A DNA stretch of 64,000 nt, from assembly GCA_029204225.1 (NCBI GenBank), contig CM055092.1:24228005-24292004 (forward strand), read 5' to 3'. The translations under genes and the position numbers were made by a program. Below the pieces are notes generated by a model. That model ran no database searches and was not told the DNA's origin. It saw only the letters and a list, made by a program, of their open reading frames with translations. Below, piece after piece: positions 22,527 through 34,959 of the stretch. This stretch comes from Diphasiastrum complanatum (Eukaryota > Streptophyta > Lycopodiopsida > Lycopodiales > Lycopodiaceae). Positions within the stretch are counted from its first letter, which is position 1. The number at the start of each line of letters is the position of its first letter.

Positions 22527-24690
22527 CTCGATATATCTATTCTGGAAATTACTAAATTTAGTTAATATTAGATTAACTCATAGTGAAGTACAGTTGACCA
22601 AAAATTGACTGAAATTGACTCCAGCATGGTCAAATCACTATTCTTAGTCAATTTCATAGATATTACAAGAAATTGGAAAAAAAAACTAAAAATTTCGACT
22701 TTTCGCACTTTTAATTTTAATTTTTTTAAATTTTACGTTTTCTAAAAATTCATAAACAACCACAGTCAGTTATTAAGCAATCGAAATCAAAAATTCGATT
22801 CATTGTTCGATTCTTAATTTTACTTTATTAATGTCCCTCAGGCATGCAAGACATGCGACATTAATCTAATTTTTTACATTTACGGAATTTTACGTAAAAA
22901 TCTAGTTCTACGGAAATTGTCAGCTGTAGTATCCAGTTTCGTATCTAACAGTCAGAGTATATGCGTATGACCACTCAAAACAGATCTAAACTACTCATGC
23001 ATGTCAGAATCATTCTGAGAATCCACATGCAGATAGTCCATGGAAGCACAATACCTCAAAATAGGAAATTGTCATGCATGCAATCAGAACAATTGGAAAT
23101 TCTACCAACTTTGCTCACAAAATTGCAAAACTTCAGATGATCATATCTTTGGCTACAGGACACGAAATTGGGTGTTGTAAAGCTCAGTACATAGGGAGAC
23201 CTAGTAACAAGACACTTGCCATGTCAACCTACCACCTAGGATTCACACGTGCGAGTTCAGAATAGCCAAATAACCTGTAGGAGGGCGCACTTTTTCAAGG
23301 CCAATCATCTCAAAAACTTTCCAACACTCAACCAAGCCTAAAAGTGATGATCCAAACAGTCTTAAATGGACTCTAAGAGTTCCATGAAGCCTTCATACGG
23401 ATCCTATGAAGCAGTATGGGCTGAGAACCATAAATTCTTGATTTCTAGAAGTCAAAATTGCTACAAACTTGATGGAATTGAAGCATAAGCCTCTACCCAT
23501 CAATTTACAGGTCATTTGCCTCACTACAGTCTCCCGTTCCCATATTACCACTTGAGAGTGGCAGAGGTAATGACTCAGAAATGACCCGCAGAACATATCA
23601 AAAGTGACTCACACGAGGGAACGATGCAAAAATAGGCGGTGCGAGTACTTAGCAGCTGCTAACAACGGAAAAGGTAGGTTTTTCTTTTCCATTTTTTTTT
23701 TTTTCACTTCACAATGTTCTTGATTGAACCATTCACAAAAAAAACAGAGTTAAGAGTACATATATCTTGCATTTGCCACAATGTCATTGCCTCTACTTCC
23801 TACAAGAACAAAGTAAAGCCTGAACATGAATGAATGAGTGAATCTACAACGGAATAGCATGGCATCATAGAGCAATCCAATAGAGGCCTGACATCTGGAA
23901 CAAGGCTTCAATAAGCCAATACATTGCGGACGTAGAAGACTTAGCAGTTAGAAATAGGGCGTGGTGTATTGGAAGAGATGTGACTATAGGTTGTAACATT
24001 CAAATGAAAATGCGCTGAAACTAGATCTTCTACTGGATGCAGAAACTGACATAAGATGGTGTGTTGGCAAATCTGCTTAAAGTATGTCTCATAACCACTT
24101 GTAGAAGATGTGTAACAGGAAAACCATCTACATGTCATCTAGAAACAACCGCTGAAAGTAAGAATCCATGATGATTGTTGCTGGTTAGAAGAAAAACAAT
24201 AGTTAATGTGAAGAGACCAAAACAATGGCTGTTGTTGGTTGTTTCTGACATTGTGGAATGCATTGGAGATGGGTGTGTCAGTGCTCTTTAACCACATGAA
24301 TGACTAGAACTGCCTTCAAACACATGAATGGCTATAACTGCCTTCAAACAGCCACATTACAAATCTGTATAAGAAAACCTACATGGAAAAACAATGCGTT
24401 GATTGAAAAATAATGTGCCGGAGTTTGCTATTTGATGTGGCTTGAATCAACCTTAATTGAATGCCTTGCTTGTCAAACAGGAGTGCGCTGGAAAACCATT
24501 TGTAGAATGTGCCAGATCTGGTTGTAGGTGCGATGGTGGGCTGGCTCAAACAATGCACTGTCTGATCTGCCGGGTTGCTGGAACTTCGTGGACATGAAAG
24601 AGTAGTCCGTGAACAGATGAACATTATTGTCCTGTAACAACCACATGAATGGCTATAACTGCACGTTTTTCTCTTGTGGAAGTGCATGCA
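22527..24690. other. Non-coding stretch; possible leader/LTR of the gypsy remnant
   Basis: The part next to the gypsy start (22527-23640) is probably its untranslated leader and LTR, but I could not find matching ends or a primer-binding site. From about 24294, ACATGAATG.CTA.AACTGC recurs three times (24296, 24325 and 24645), a short degenerate repeat. No gene is recognisable. Confidence 0.35.
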
Positions 24691-24699
24691 ACGATTTCA

Positions 24700-26300
24700 T
24701 TTGAAGTTGTTTCTACATCTTCTTCTATGTGCATGAATTGATCCTCTGTTTTGGATCTCATATTGACATGGTGTTTGATTCTTCCTAACAAGAAGTTTGA
24801 AAGTAGATACTCTTTCATGAATCTTTCCAATCGGGCCACAAATAGCATTGTGCACTCAATCCGACAATTTCGCCAAATTCATGTTTATTTGTTGTGCAAT
24901 TTTTTCTATTTCAGTGATTTCAAACCAATTCCTCTCTAGATTTTCGTCCACAATCAATGTTAAAAAAAATTGGAGGAGTCCCCAGTGTTCAACCATTGTT
25001 AAGAGATCTTTTAAATTGCGTCTATGCAAAGATGGTGTGTTTGGAATTTGAGTTGGTAGAGTATATTTTAAAATATGACTGAATATCTGTTGTTCAGATG
25101 CTTTCTTATTCTTTGAGAGAAAGCTGATTATATCTTTTTGTAGTACTATTGATGGAACGCTATTTGATAGTAAAATTCCTTGCCTAATTTGGTATAAGAC
25201 TATTATGTAGGGCGGATATAGTGTAAAAATCGAAAAGAAAAAACTTGCTCGTAGGCTAGCATAATCAACGAAGCTTATATTTCCATCGTAAAATCCATGA
25301 GCAAATGGAAATAAAAAAGGAAACAGGCTCGTTTCCAATATTAACGTGGGTTCATCATCATGTTGACTAATATTTACAAGCCCCATATGTTTTGAATAAA
25401 TTTTGTTACTGTTTCTCAGTTTTACATTTGAATCTTGATAAATATCATAATGTCGTTTGTCATTATGCTTTGATAATGGGGTTGTATCTTCTAGTAGAAT
25501 ATACGATTTTTGGAGGGGGTCAACAGTCATAGTTTCATATGCAACTTTGCCAGGGAGAAGATGATCAATAGATTGTAGAGAAATAAAGGCTAGACTATTG
25601 TCCGAAGCATTTTTCTCATAAATGGTGTAAAACCTTGCAAATAATGGATTATGTTTAAAATTTTGTTTTAACAATCTTTGAAGGACTTTCTCTTCACAGA
25701 CTCATTTTCAATATGTAGATCACATGCAATTGCATTATCAAGCAATGATTTTGTTGTGATCCAGCCTTCTGAAAAAGATTTATATCGTCTTTTTGTTTCA
25801 ATTGAAACATCAACTAAGGCTAGATTTTGCACTACAAAAGGCTCTAATCCCAATATGCTTCGTATATATTCAGGTGATTGAAATACAGTGTAGCGTATTC
25901 TATGTTTATTTTTGACACAAGAATTACAAACATACCATGCTTTTTTGAATTCATTTCCATATGTATATTTCAATGAAAATGTATTGGCTATTGCGTACGG
26001 AGGTATATTATCAATTTCTAATATGTTTTTTTTGGAAATGTGGTGCATGGAAAAAGTTGAGTTGCCACAAGTGGAACAACATTTCATACATTTTACTAGA
26101 TTCATACTGATTTCCGACCATTGATTATTCATCTCTGAAATTTTCAGTCTCGTCCTATTGAAGAGTATAAAATTGTCCCTTTGTTTTTTCAACGTTCTTT
26201 GTCTAGCAAACGAGTGTTTTTGGTTCATGGATGATGTCATGAATATAGTCCAAGCAAAAAGAAAGATGGCAATTAAAATACGAAAAAAATGAAGATTGCA
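24700..26300 (-). pseudogene. Helitron-like replication protein relic (DUF6570 plus Helitron N-terminal domain)
   Basis: On the minus strand the first frame (to about 25668) has paired cysteines (CMKCCSTCGNS, then YVCNSCVKNK) and the string QSPEYIRSILGLEPFVVQNL, resembling the DUF6570 region found upstream of many Helitron proteins. The next frame (25674-24856) has LETSLFPFLFPFAHGFYDG, NISFVDYASLRASFF, then IPNTPSLHRRNLKDLLTMVE and FFLTLIVDE, the hallmark order of the Helitron_like_N domain. After a frameshift, EIQNRGSIHAH (about 24757-24727) matches the HUH-proximal motif of rolling-circle Rep. The helicase domain is absent. A decayed kinase gene lies just upstream on the same strand. The element is broken and inactive. 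Confidence 0.8.
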
Positions 26301-26764
26301 ATATGCGTCTTTGAATCGAAAAGCTACAAAATGAGATGAAAAATTTATTATTTGAAGTATCAAAAAGAGGAAGTAGTTTTTATATAAACGCCTGCAAACA
26401 TATAAACATACCAAATGATCATTTATGATTCTTAGATAACAAAGAAAGAAAAATTTATCATAGTACAAAGGAAAAAATTAGAAAATGTAGCAAGTATTTG
26501 AAGAAGTTTGAGAGAAGAAAAAAAAAAATAGAACAAAACAGTTGAATCGATTGCTAACTTGTAGTTTGAAAATATCATATCATTCCACATCGATTTAGTA
26601 TCACATATTTTCATAATTCATTTCAAATTTCAAACATATTAGCAAATAAACTCATAAAAAAATAAATTTGTAATTACGTTGCGTGAAAATATCATGACAT
26701 GTAATATAACTGATATCTGTTCTTTGTTCTTTGTACATAGTATCTGTAAATTCAAAATATATAA

Positions 26765-28089
26765 AATATAGGCATCATTTCGGCCATTGGTCGAAGATAT
26801 TGATCTGGATGCAAGTTAAATCTCTTAAGATTATTATCTAAATCTTGTAAATTTCTTCTTGCATGCTCTTCAGTAATATAATACTCTTTTGCGAATATAT
26901 TTGATAGGCTCTACATTAGCTGCTGCAAGGCTCTAATTCCAATCAGGATAGTGCATCTTACAAAACTCCTTCCAAAATGTGATGAGCTCAATGATCAGCC
27001 ATGCCACTGACCATGTGTCTGTAGCTCTCGTGTACACATGGTTGCGATTTAGCAATTTGGGAGCTAGCCAAGGCCGAAGCGCATGGGTTGTCGGATTGGC
27101 CACCCAAGATTTTTTGGATTCGTATTGGACTCTTACTGCCATTCCCCAATCGATAACACCAATTCTAGGATGCATTTGGTTGGTGAAATCGATCATGACA
27201 TTAGCTGCATGTAAATCGCAATGTAAAAGGAATTCATTATGTGCAAATGCCATTGTTTGCAGGAAAGCATGTGAGATGCCACACACATGGTCACAAATTG
27301 ATTTTAGTTTGACCATCTCATCTAATGCTATAATATGGTCTACTTGAGAACTCTTTATCTTACCATTTTCCTGCAACTTTGCCATGGTTCTTCTGAACGA
27401 GCCATTTTTGATTGGTAGCTTCATCATCGTATCGTCCAGGCTACCTCCATTGAAGTACGGGAAGATAGAGACCAAAGGAGGTTGTCGTGTATGTCAAATA
27501 CTCTGCACAATTCCCATGTGTGCAATATCAATACTAACTTCTTGCGCGAAGGATTTCAATCTATCTTGCCTCTCACCTTTGTATCTCTTTGCGGCAAAAA
27601 CAACTCCTTCAGGGAAAAAATATATTCTGATGATTTCAATTTTAAAACAGGCTCCAAATGTACCAGATCCTATTTTTTCTTTCCAAACAATTGCATCATT
27701 TGGAATTTCCATTGATAGAGTGCATTCGGAATTCCTGACACTCGCTGCTAGTCGTGTAAAATTTGTTTTCTTAAACTCCATTGATGAATTGTCTCCCACA
27801 TGTGAATGGCATTGATGTTCTAATCGCATTTTTTTTTTATAACACAATTTGTGACTCGATGTGTTTAGCTCTTTTATTTTTTTTCTTTCTGTATTCTCCA
27901 CAGCTTGTCCCAACATTCTGATTTAGTTCTATCTATCCCCGAGGGAACTTCGTCTCCCAAGTCTTGAAGACACTTACTGACATTTCCAATAAAACTAGAA
28001 ATATTTTATGTGACTTTTTCTTCATTGGAGTTATATTTTTTACACGCTGCTTGAATTATTTTGTTTGTAAGTGCTCTTACAGGAGCCTC
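26765..28089 (-). pseudogene. Decayed Ser/Thr protein kinase gene beside the Helitron relic
   Basis: Minus-strand reading gives an N-terminal region (KCLQDLGDEVPSGIDRTKS, about 27970) and, after a frameshift, a kinase domain. The glycine loop is KIGSGTFGACF (about 27690), the ATP lysine is in FAAKRYK (about 27590) and an FAQEV helix-C glutamate follows. One in-frame TGA (27494-27496) interrupts before SIFPYFNGGSLDD. The catalytic loop reads HCDLHAANVMID (about 27230-27195), with HCD for HRD, and the metal site reads VIDWGMA, with DWG for DFG. A second frameshift near 26930 leads to a C-terminal tail ending about 26765. Catalytic Asp and Asn survive, so ancestral activity is plausible. The subfamily is not recognised. 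Whether it was Helitron cargo or a neighbour is unknown. Confidence 0.75.
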
Positions 28090-31000
28090 ATTACAAAAAA
28101 CTTCTTGTAACTCAGTGTTGTTGAAACCACTTATTAATTAGCAAACCGATGTACGTAAAAATCTGAGAAGAATTTTTCTTTGGTCGCCCATAATTTCTTG
28201 GAAAAACCTAACGGTTACTAATGTTGATTACAACAACAAATTTGATTGCAGAACAACTATTAAAACAACAAATTGCATATAATAAAACATCTTTTTTACT
28301 AGTTAAGAATAACAATTTACAAATCCGGCCTCGTATTAAAGCCCACTTCATGAATCACAATTAAGTTACTACAAATCATAAAAAAATTAATGAGTTGATA
28401 TTATCAAAAATATGAAATTGCAAGCATCTGTTGTAATTGAAATATGAAATACAAAATTTAAATGTACTAAATCACATACAAAAATAAAAACATATACTAA
28501 AAAGGTTAAAATTGAAACATTTATATAACTTAAAATCTTTCAGGAACTGAAGGGTAATCTTGCAACAAACAACCATCGTAGTTATAGATTCATCAATAGC
28601 ACCTAACTAGTAAATGATCATGCACCAAAGATGTATCAATAATTATCAGGTACACAAATGGTTATTGAGATTCATCAATAGCACATAGCCATTACAAAGA
28701 ATTTCTTGTAACTAAATGTTGTTGAAACCACTTATTGATTGGCAAATAGATGTATGTAAAGATTTGAAAAGAATTTTTTTGTAGTCGCCGATAATTTTTG
28801 CGGAAAAAGTTAACGGTTACTAATGCCGAAATATTGAATTTACAATAACAAATTTGATTGCAGAACAACTGTTAAAACAACAAATTGCATATAGTAAAAA
28901 AATCTTTTTTAGTAGTTAGGAATAACAATTTACAGACCCAGCTTCGTGATAAAGCCCACTTCATGAATCACCAATTAAGTTATTACGAATCATAAAAAAG
29001 TAAATGAGCTGATAATACTAGAAATATGAAATTGTAAGCATGTGTTGTAATTGAAATATGAAATACAAAATTGAAATGTACTAAATCACATACAAAAATA
29101 AAAACATATACTAAAAATGTTAAAATTGAAAAATTTATATATTTTTAAAATCTTCAGGCAACACAGTCATAGAATGCACACAATTCTTAATTTAAAAAAA
29201 ATGCAACAAACAATCATGATAATTATGCATTCATCAATAGCACCTACCCAAATGAATAGCCATGCACCAAAAATGAATCGACAATTAGCATGTATAGAAA
29301 GGAGTATTGGAAATTCATGAGTAACACCTAGTCAAGTAAATGGTCGTGCACCCAAAATGAATTTAGAATAATCAAAAACTGAAGAGTAATTATGCAACAA
29401 ACAACCATGGTAGTTATAGATTTATCAATAGCACCTAATCAAGTAAATAGTCGTGCACCAAAGATGAATCAATAATTATCAGGTACACAAATGGTTATTT
29501 AGATTCATCAATAGCACATAGTCAAGTGAATAGTCGTGGACCAGAAATGAATTCAAAAGAACCAGAAATTGGCGACTAACCATGCATCAAACAACCATAG
29601 TAGTTATACATTCATCAAAAACAGCTAGGTAAATGAATAGTTGTGCACCAAGGAGAAATCAATAATTATCGACACAAAAGTGGTTATTGAAAATTCATCA
29701 ATAGCACATAACAAAATAAATAGCCATGCACCAAAAATGAATATAGAATAAATACAAACATGGAAAAGTGATATTAAAAATTAAAAGTAGGAAATTAAAA
29801 ATTAAACTACGTTGGATTACAAATGTGTGCAAATACATATGGCAATCTACAAGGCATAACAATTCTATTTATTTATGATTATACAAAGCTATGTGATTAT
29901 GTTGTAAATTAAATTTGAATTGTATGTGTTTATTCACACTTGTATGTGATCTCATGATACATACATTTGTAATCCTTTTGCATGTTAAGATGTGAAATAT
30001 ATGGACAATCATAATATATCCATTTTAAAATGATGAAATAATGTCGATTGGATGCGAACAGCCTTTTCCACATTGTTAGTAGTTGTTATAAGTTAGAAAT
30101 GTGAGTATTGTGTTGTTGGCATGTTGCCATGAAGAGGTGGCAATTGTCCTCTTCAAATTTTTCAAGAAGGAGATTATGTCTGTCTCCGTACAATTTTGCA
30201 GTATGAAATTTGAACTTTGAAGTTTGCCAAAGAAAAGATCGTTCGCATCTAATTGACATTATTTTACCAATGTGAAATGCATATAAATAACTTGTACTCA
30301 TCTTCTGGGAAAAGTCAATAGAGCTTTTCAAAGTTGAATGATATATGCAAGTAAAGTTTTGTGAACTTACATCATATATTACAAAGAAGGTAGATCATGC
30401 CTATGTGATTCATATCTCGTTCATTTTGCAAACTCTTGGTTTTTCTAAGTTTTTGTCATATTGAAACATTTTCTTGGTTTCGATCGAATCCGCTGCTCGT
30501 CACTCTCAACGCGCATGTAAAAATTGGTCAATCGCAAAGTCACGACAAGAAAAAGTTTGAAGATCTCTACTAAGAGATCTCAAAAGATGAAGAAACCAAA
30601 GTGAAAGATATTCTGAATTGGAAAGAAAGAAATTGGAGAGTGAGAGCCAAAGGATGGAACGTAAGATCAATGAAATTTTGATTTTCCACTCCAACTTCAA
30701 ATCGGAAGGACTTAAACATGCACCAAAGATGTATCAATAATAATCAGGTACACACATGGTTATTGAGATTCATCAATAACACATAGTCATTACAAAGAAC
30801 TTCTTGTAACTGAATGTTGTTGAAACCCCTTATTGATCGGCAAATAGATGTACGTAAAGATTTGAGAAGAATTTTTCTTTATTTGTTGATAATTTTTGTG
30901 GAAAAACTTAACGGTTACTAATGCCGAAATATTGAATTTACAATAACAAATTTGATTGCAGAACAACTATTAAAACAACAAATTGCATATAATAAAAAAT

Positions 31001-32340
31001 CTTTTTTACTAGTTAGGAATAACAATTTACAGACCCAGCCTCGTAATAAAGCCCACTTCATAAATTACAATTAAGTTATTACAAATCATAAAAAAGTTAA
31101 TGAGTTGATAATACTAGAAATATGAAATTTTAAGCATGTGTTGTAATTAAAATATGAAATACAAAATTGAAATGTACTAAATCACATACAAAAATAAAAA
31201 CATATACTAAAAATGTTGAAATTGAAACATATATATATTTTTAAAATCTTCAGGCAACACAGTCAAAATTCTTAAATAATAAACATGCAACAGACAACCA
31301 TGATAGTTATGCATTCATCAATAGCACCTACCCAAATGAATGGCCATGCACCAAAAATGAATCGACAATTAGCAGGTGTAGAAAAGATTATTGGAAATTC
31401 ATGAGTAGCACCTAGCCAAGTAAATGGCCGTGCACCAAAAATGAATTTAGAATATTCAGAAACTGAAGAGTAATCATGCAACAAACAACCATGGTAGTTA
31501 TAGATTTATCAATAGCACCTAATCAAGTAAATAGTCGTGCACCAAAGATGAATCAATAATTATCATGTACACAAATGGTTATTGAGATTCATCAATAGCA
31601 CATAGCCAAGTGAATAGCCGTGAACCATAAATGAATTCAAAATAATCAGGAATTGGCGACTAATCATGCAACAAACAACCATAGTAGTTATACATTTATC
31701 AAAAACAGCTAGGTAAAGGAATAGTTGTGCATCAAGGAGAAATCAGTAATTATCGACTCAAAAGTGGTTATTAAAAATTCATCAATAGCACATAACAAAA
31801 TAAATAGCCACGCACCAAAAACGAATATAGAATAGGTACAAACATGGAAAAGCAATATTAAAAATTAAAAGTAGAAAATTGAAAATTAAACTACGTTGGA
31901 TTACAAATGTGTGCAAATATAATCGCCATCAATAAGATTAAAAAGCAAATAATAGGAAGCAAGAGGATTAAAAAACCTTCACAATATATCATGAAGTATC
32001 CTAAGTTGTGTTAGAATCTAATAGAAACACGATCCATGTCCTATTGCTCAATACATATGGCAATCTACAAGGCACAACAATTCTATCTATTTATGATTAT
32101 ATAAAGTTATGTGATTATGTTGTAAATTAAATTTGAATTATATGTGTTTATTCACACTTCTATGTGATCTCATGATACATACATTTGTAATCCTTTTGCA
32201 TGTTAAGATGTGAAAGATACGGACAATCATAATATATCCACTTTAAAATGATGAAATAATGTCAGTTGGATGCGAACAACCTTTTCCACATTGTTAATAG
32301 TTGTTATAAGTTAGCAAATGTTAATATTGCGTGTTGTTGT
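28090..32340. repeat. Three-copy repeat block (A, B, C) with ~100-bp subrepeats
   Basis: The landmark ATTACAAA.AA..TTCTTGTAACT.A.TGTTGTTGAAACC starts copy A at 28090, B at 28691 and C at 30789. All continue with GGCAAA..GATGTA.GTAAA, TAACGGTTACTAATG, AACAAATTTGATTGCAGAAC and AAGCCCACTTCAT. A is cut short at ~600 bp. B runs to about 30115 and C to about 32340, both ending in GGATGCGAACA.CCTTTTCCACATTGTTA. Within each, a degenerate ~85-110 bp module, TCATCAATAGCACCTA..CAAGTAAATAG.CGTGCACCAAA.ATGAAT, recurs about six times in B and in C. No coding potential is evident. Copy A abuts the 5' end of the kinase pseudogene. Confidence 0.85.
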
Positions 32341-32695
32341 TGCGACTTCAATTTCAATCAGAATGTTTGTAGTTTAAAAACGACATACATCAGAAATTCA
32401 GAAGTCACAAGTTATAAGGAAGGTAACCTGAGCAGAATGGAAAAAATCGAATCTTATTTGTGAAGTCTGAAGATAGATGAGCCAGTTGATTTCTATAAGA
32501 TTTCAAAAGTTTTGTAGGAATGTTTTCCAACACCCAGCTAGCAATGATTCTACTCTCCCAACACGTGTAGGATCCTTCCAACAACATTTGATTTTCATAG
32601 CAGCCAGCAATGATGTTGCTCTCTAAAATCATAAAAGGATCTTGGGTTAGAAAGCTGGCAAATCACCAGTCTTGCCAATGTAAAAAAAGCAACAT
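32341..32695. other. Non-coding or heavily decayed continuation of an LRR pseudogene
   Basis: No motif by itself. It follows the LRR pseudogene on the same strand and may hold its decayed C-terminal region. Confidence 0.3.
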
Positions 32696-33640
32696 CTACA
32701 CTATGAACGAGATAAAGCTGACAACACAAGAAGTCAGTGAACAATTTCTCAATGTAGGTGGAATGATTCCTAAGATATTGTTCCTATGGAGGTTCAAAAC
32801 TTGCATGTGTTTGAAACAGCTAAATTCTGGAGGTAAATTTCCACTGAAGTGATTTTTATGACGTTGAAGTTCTAGAATCTCTGATTGATTTGAGAGGGAT
32901 GAAGGGATCGTCCCCGTGAGAACATTATTGAAAAGCTCAAGGAACTGCAAGTACTGTAATTTATCAAACTCTGGAGAAATATTACCTGTCAGAGTATTTG
33001 AAGAAATAGAAAGAGTAGTAAATGACGTGCCATCAGTGATTCGAGGATGAATTCTTCGAACAAGTTGTTGTCTAAAAAGAGCATTTCAAATTGCTTCAAA
33101 CAGCCCAACTCAGAAGTGAGCCAGTTAGTTACTACTGTTAAGAGTCAGTAATGCAAAAGGGAGGTACAGTTCAGAAGCAATGAAGGTATGCCACCTTCAT
33201 TGTTGTCTAGAAAGAGCATTTGAAGTTGTTGTCTAGAAAGAGCATTTGAAGTTGTTGTCTAGAAAGAGCATTTGAAGTTGAAGATCGTCATTGAAAAGCT
33301 CAAAGAATTGCAAGCGTTGTAATTTATGAAATTCTAGAGAACTATTACCTGTCAAAGTATTTTAAGAAATAGAAAGAGAAGCAAGTGATGTGCCATCAAT
33401 GATTCGAGGATGAATTCTTTGAGCAAGTTGTTGTCTAGAAAGAGCATTTGAAGTTGGTTCAAACAGCCCAACTCAGAAGTGATAGAGCCAGCTAGTTTAC
33501 TACTATTAAGAGTCAGTAATGCAAAAGGGAGGTACAATTCAGAAGCGATGAAGATATGCCTTCATCGTTGTCTAGTAGGAGCATTTGAAGTTGATGTCTA
33601 GAAAGAGCATTTGAGGTTGGTGTGTCATCAGCATCCTAGC
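32696..33640 (-). pseudogene. Leucine-rich-repeat pseudogene with internal tandem duplication
   Basis: Minus-strand frames give plant-type extracellular LRRs: LQFLELFNNVLTGTIPSSLS, then HFSGNLPPEFSCFKHMQVLN and LHRNNILGIIPPTLRN (32930-32720), and LTLNSSKLAGSITSELGCLN followed by QLQMLFLDNN (about 33510-33430). The LxxLxxLxLxxNxLxGxIP consensus is that of receptor-like kinases and proteins that bind extracellular ligands. About 360 bp is duplicated in tandem (32932 and 33296 begin equivalent units, with 1-4 bp drift). A 26-bp minisatellite sits between. Frameshifts and stops abound; no signal peptide, membrane segment or kinase was found. Confidence 0.75.
33200..33277. repeat. 26-bp minisatellite, three exact copies
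   Basis: The unit contains GTCTAGAAAGAGCATTTGAAG and is repeated at 33200, 33226 and 33252. It is derived from the LRR codons for LQMLFLDNN, so it expanded a single leucine-rich strand of the pseudogene. Confidence 0.85.
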
Positions 33641-34066
33641 CTTCTTTCATTGTGCATGTAATTGATCTGAGATCATTGTCAATTGGATGGATCAAAAGCG
33701 ATTTCTTAGCTTGTTGGCCGAATTCAAAGAATTGTGGTAGAAACAACTTTTGAATGTGTGGAAATGGATGCCTAGCTGATCCAGCAGCATGGTCAATTAG
33801 CCTTTTATTGCAAAAACCTTGGATTATCTGTGCAAACAACCGCCTTGACAGAGAAATAGTTCGATATGTAGCAGAAATTAGTTGGTGAATTTTTCGTTAG
33901 TGGAAGATAGTCCATCCGCAACATCAATCGGCCTTTTAAGGAGCTGCTAGAATTGCTGCAGTCCAAGATCATGGGGGATGATGCTCGGCCCAGAGAGAAG
34001 ATGGTACATTCTCCTTTTAATATGGTTTGGCTGTTTGTTCTACTGGGCACCATGGTTTGACCGAAC
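33641..34066. other. Unassigned stretch between two pseudogenes
   Basis: Overlapping minus-strand frames (such as one beginning KRLIDHAAGSARHPFPHIQ) have no domain I recognise. It may contain the decayed N-terminus of the LRR gene or the 5' flank of the methyltransferase-like pseudogene. Confidence 0.3.
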
Positions 34067-34952
34067 ATGGTAGCTCTCTACAGCCTGTCTATAGCTCCGG
34101 CGCTTCAACGCAGCTTTTCTTCCACAAGCTGGACCCAGCTACACAGCGATGTACCAACATCTATTCTTCACGAACTATCCTCAATCCGTGAGGAACTTCG
34201 TCGTACACAAAGACATTTGTTGGACAACACGCGTAGCTCACACAAGGAAGGTGTAGCTATGGAGGCATTATTATCAAGCAAAAGCAACAAGAATAAGAAA
34301 CACTCCTTAGCTCAGAGCAGCTAGAATTCAGTGAAGATCGGCGTCTGCCTCTGAGAATGAATACTTCCTATGGATCACAAACCATGGCTTCCTCGATTGG
34401 CCATCTCTGCTACCTGCATAAAGAGCTGCTGAAAGGGTATATGAGCTACATTGTGGATGGTCTGTGTCCTGATGACTGGGCGCAGTGGGCGCTGGCGCAA
34501 AAGCTTATGGTAGTGAGCCTCTCCCCCAGCGACGTTGTTTTGCTAGAGCTCTAATCCAGTACTCCAAGCGCCTTTTGGTCTTGCCCACCTGGTGACACAG
34601 TGCGATGGACACACTACTCTTGCAAGAGCTTCGACTGTATAAATAGAAGAGCGAGAGAGAGCAAAGCCTTTGCTGACTGCACAGATTGCTTTGAGCTCAC
34701 TGAGCCACAAAGAAATCGTTGGGTGATTCCCCGTGATTGCCATGACTTCATGAAGATCGAGCAAATTCTGGGGGGCCATCCGCATTGGGCTTGATCTGGG
34801 CGACGGCAGTGGCTTTGCAGCTCTCCTGTTTGAGCACAATGTCACGATCATCACCTCCACTCTCAATCTCAACGGCCCCTTCAACAAGTTCGTTGCACTT
34901 AGATCGACGCTACCACCCATCCCATCTGAGTCCAAATGCAACAACGAATTAT
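34067..34952 (+). pseudogene. Plant methyltransferase-like protein pseudogene, C-terminally truncated
   Basis: Reading across frameshifts gives blocks typical of a plant family of Golgi/membrane-anchored SAM-dependent methyltransferase-like proteins. These are a helical stretch (LHELSSIREELRRTQRHL), then RRLPLRMNTSYGS, GHLCYLHKELLKGYMSYIV followed by DGLCPDD (about 34400-34480), WTHYSCKSFDCINRR, and DCTDCFELTEPQRNRWV (about 34675). The SAM loop region RIGLDLGDGSGFAALLFEHN and VTIITSTLNLNGPFNKFVAL (about 34780-34905) follow. Breaks lie near 34315, 34552 and 34770. Homology stops near 34910; the catalytic remainder is missing and a J-protein fragment follows. I infer the original role from family likeness only. 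Confidence 0.75.
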
Positions 34953-34959
34953 GAATCAA

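Noticed and set aside
28090-32340. CRISPR-like array
   Set aside because: Units are degenerate, long and without regular spacers, in plant nuclear DNA.
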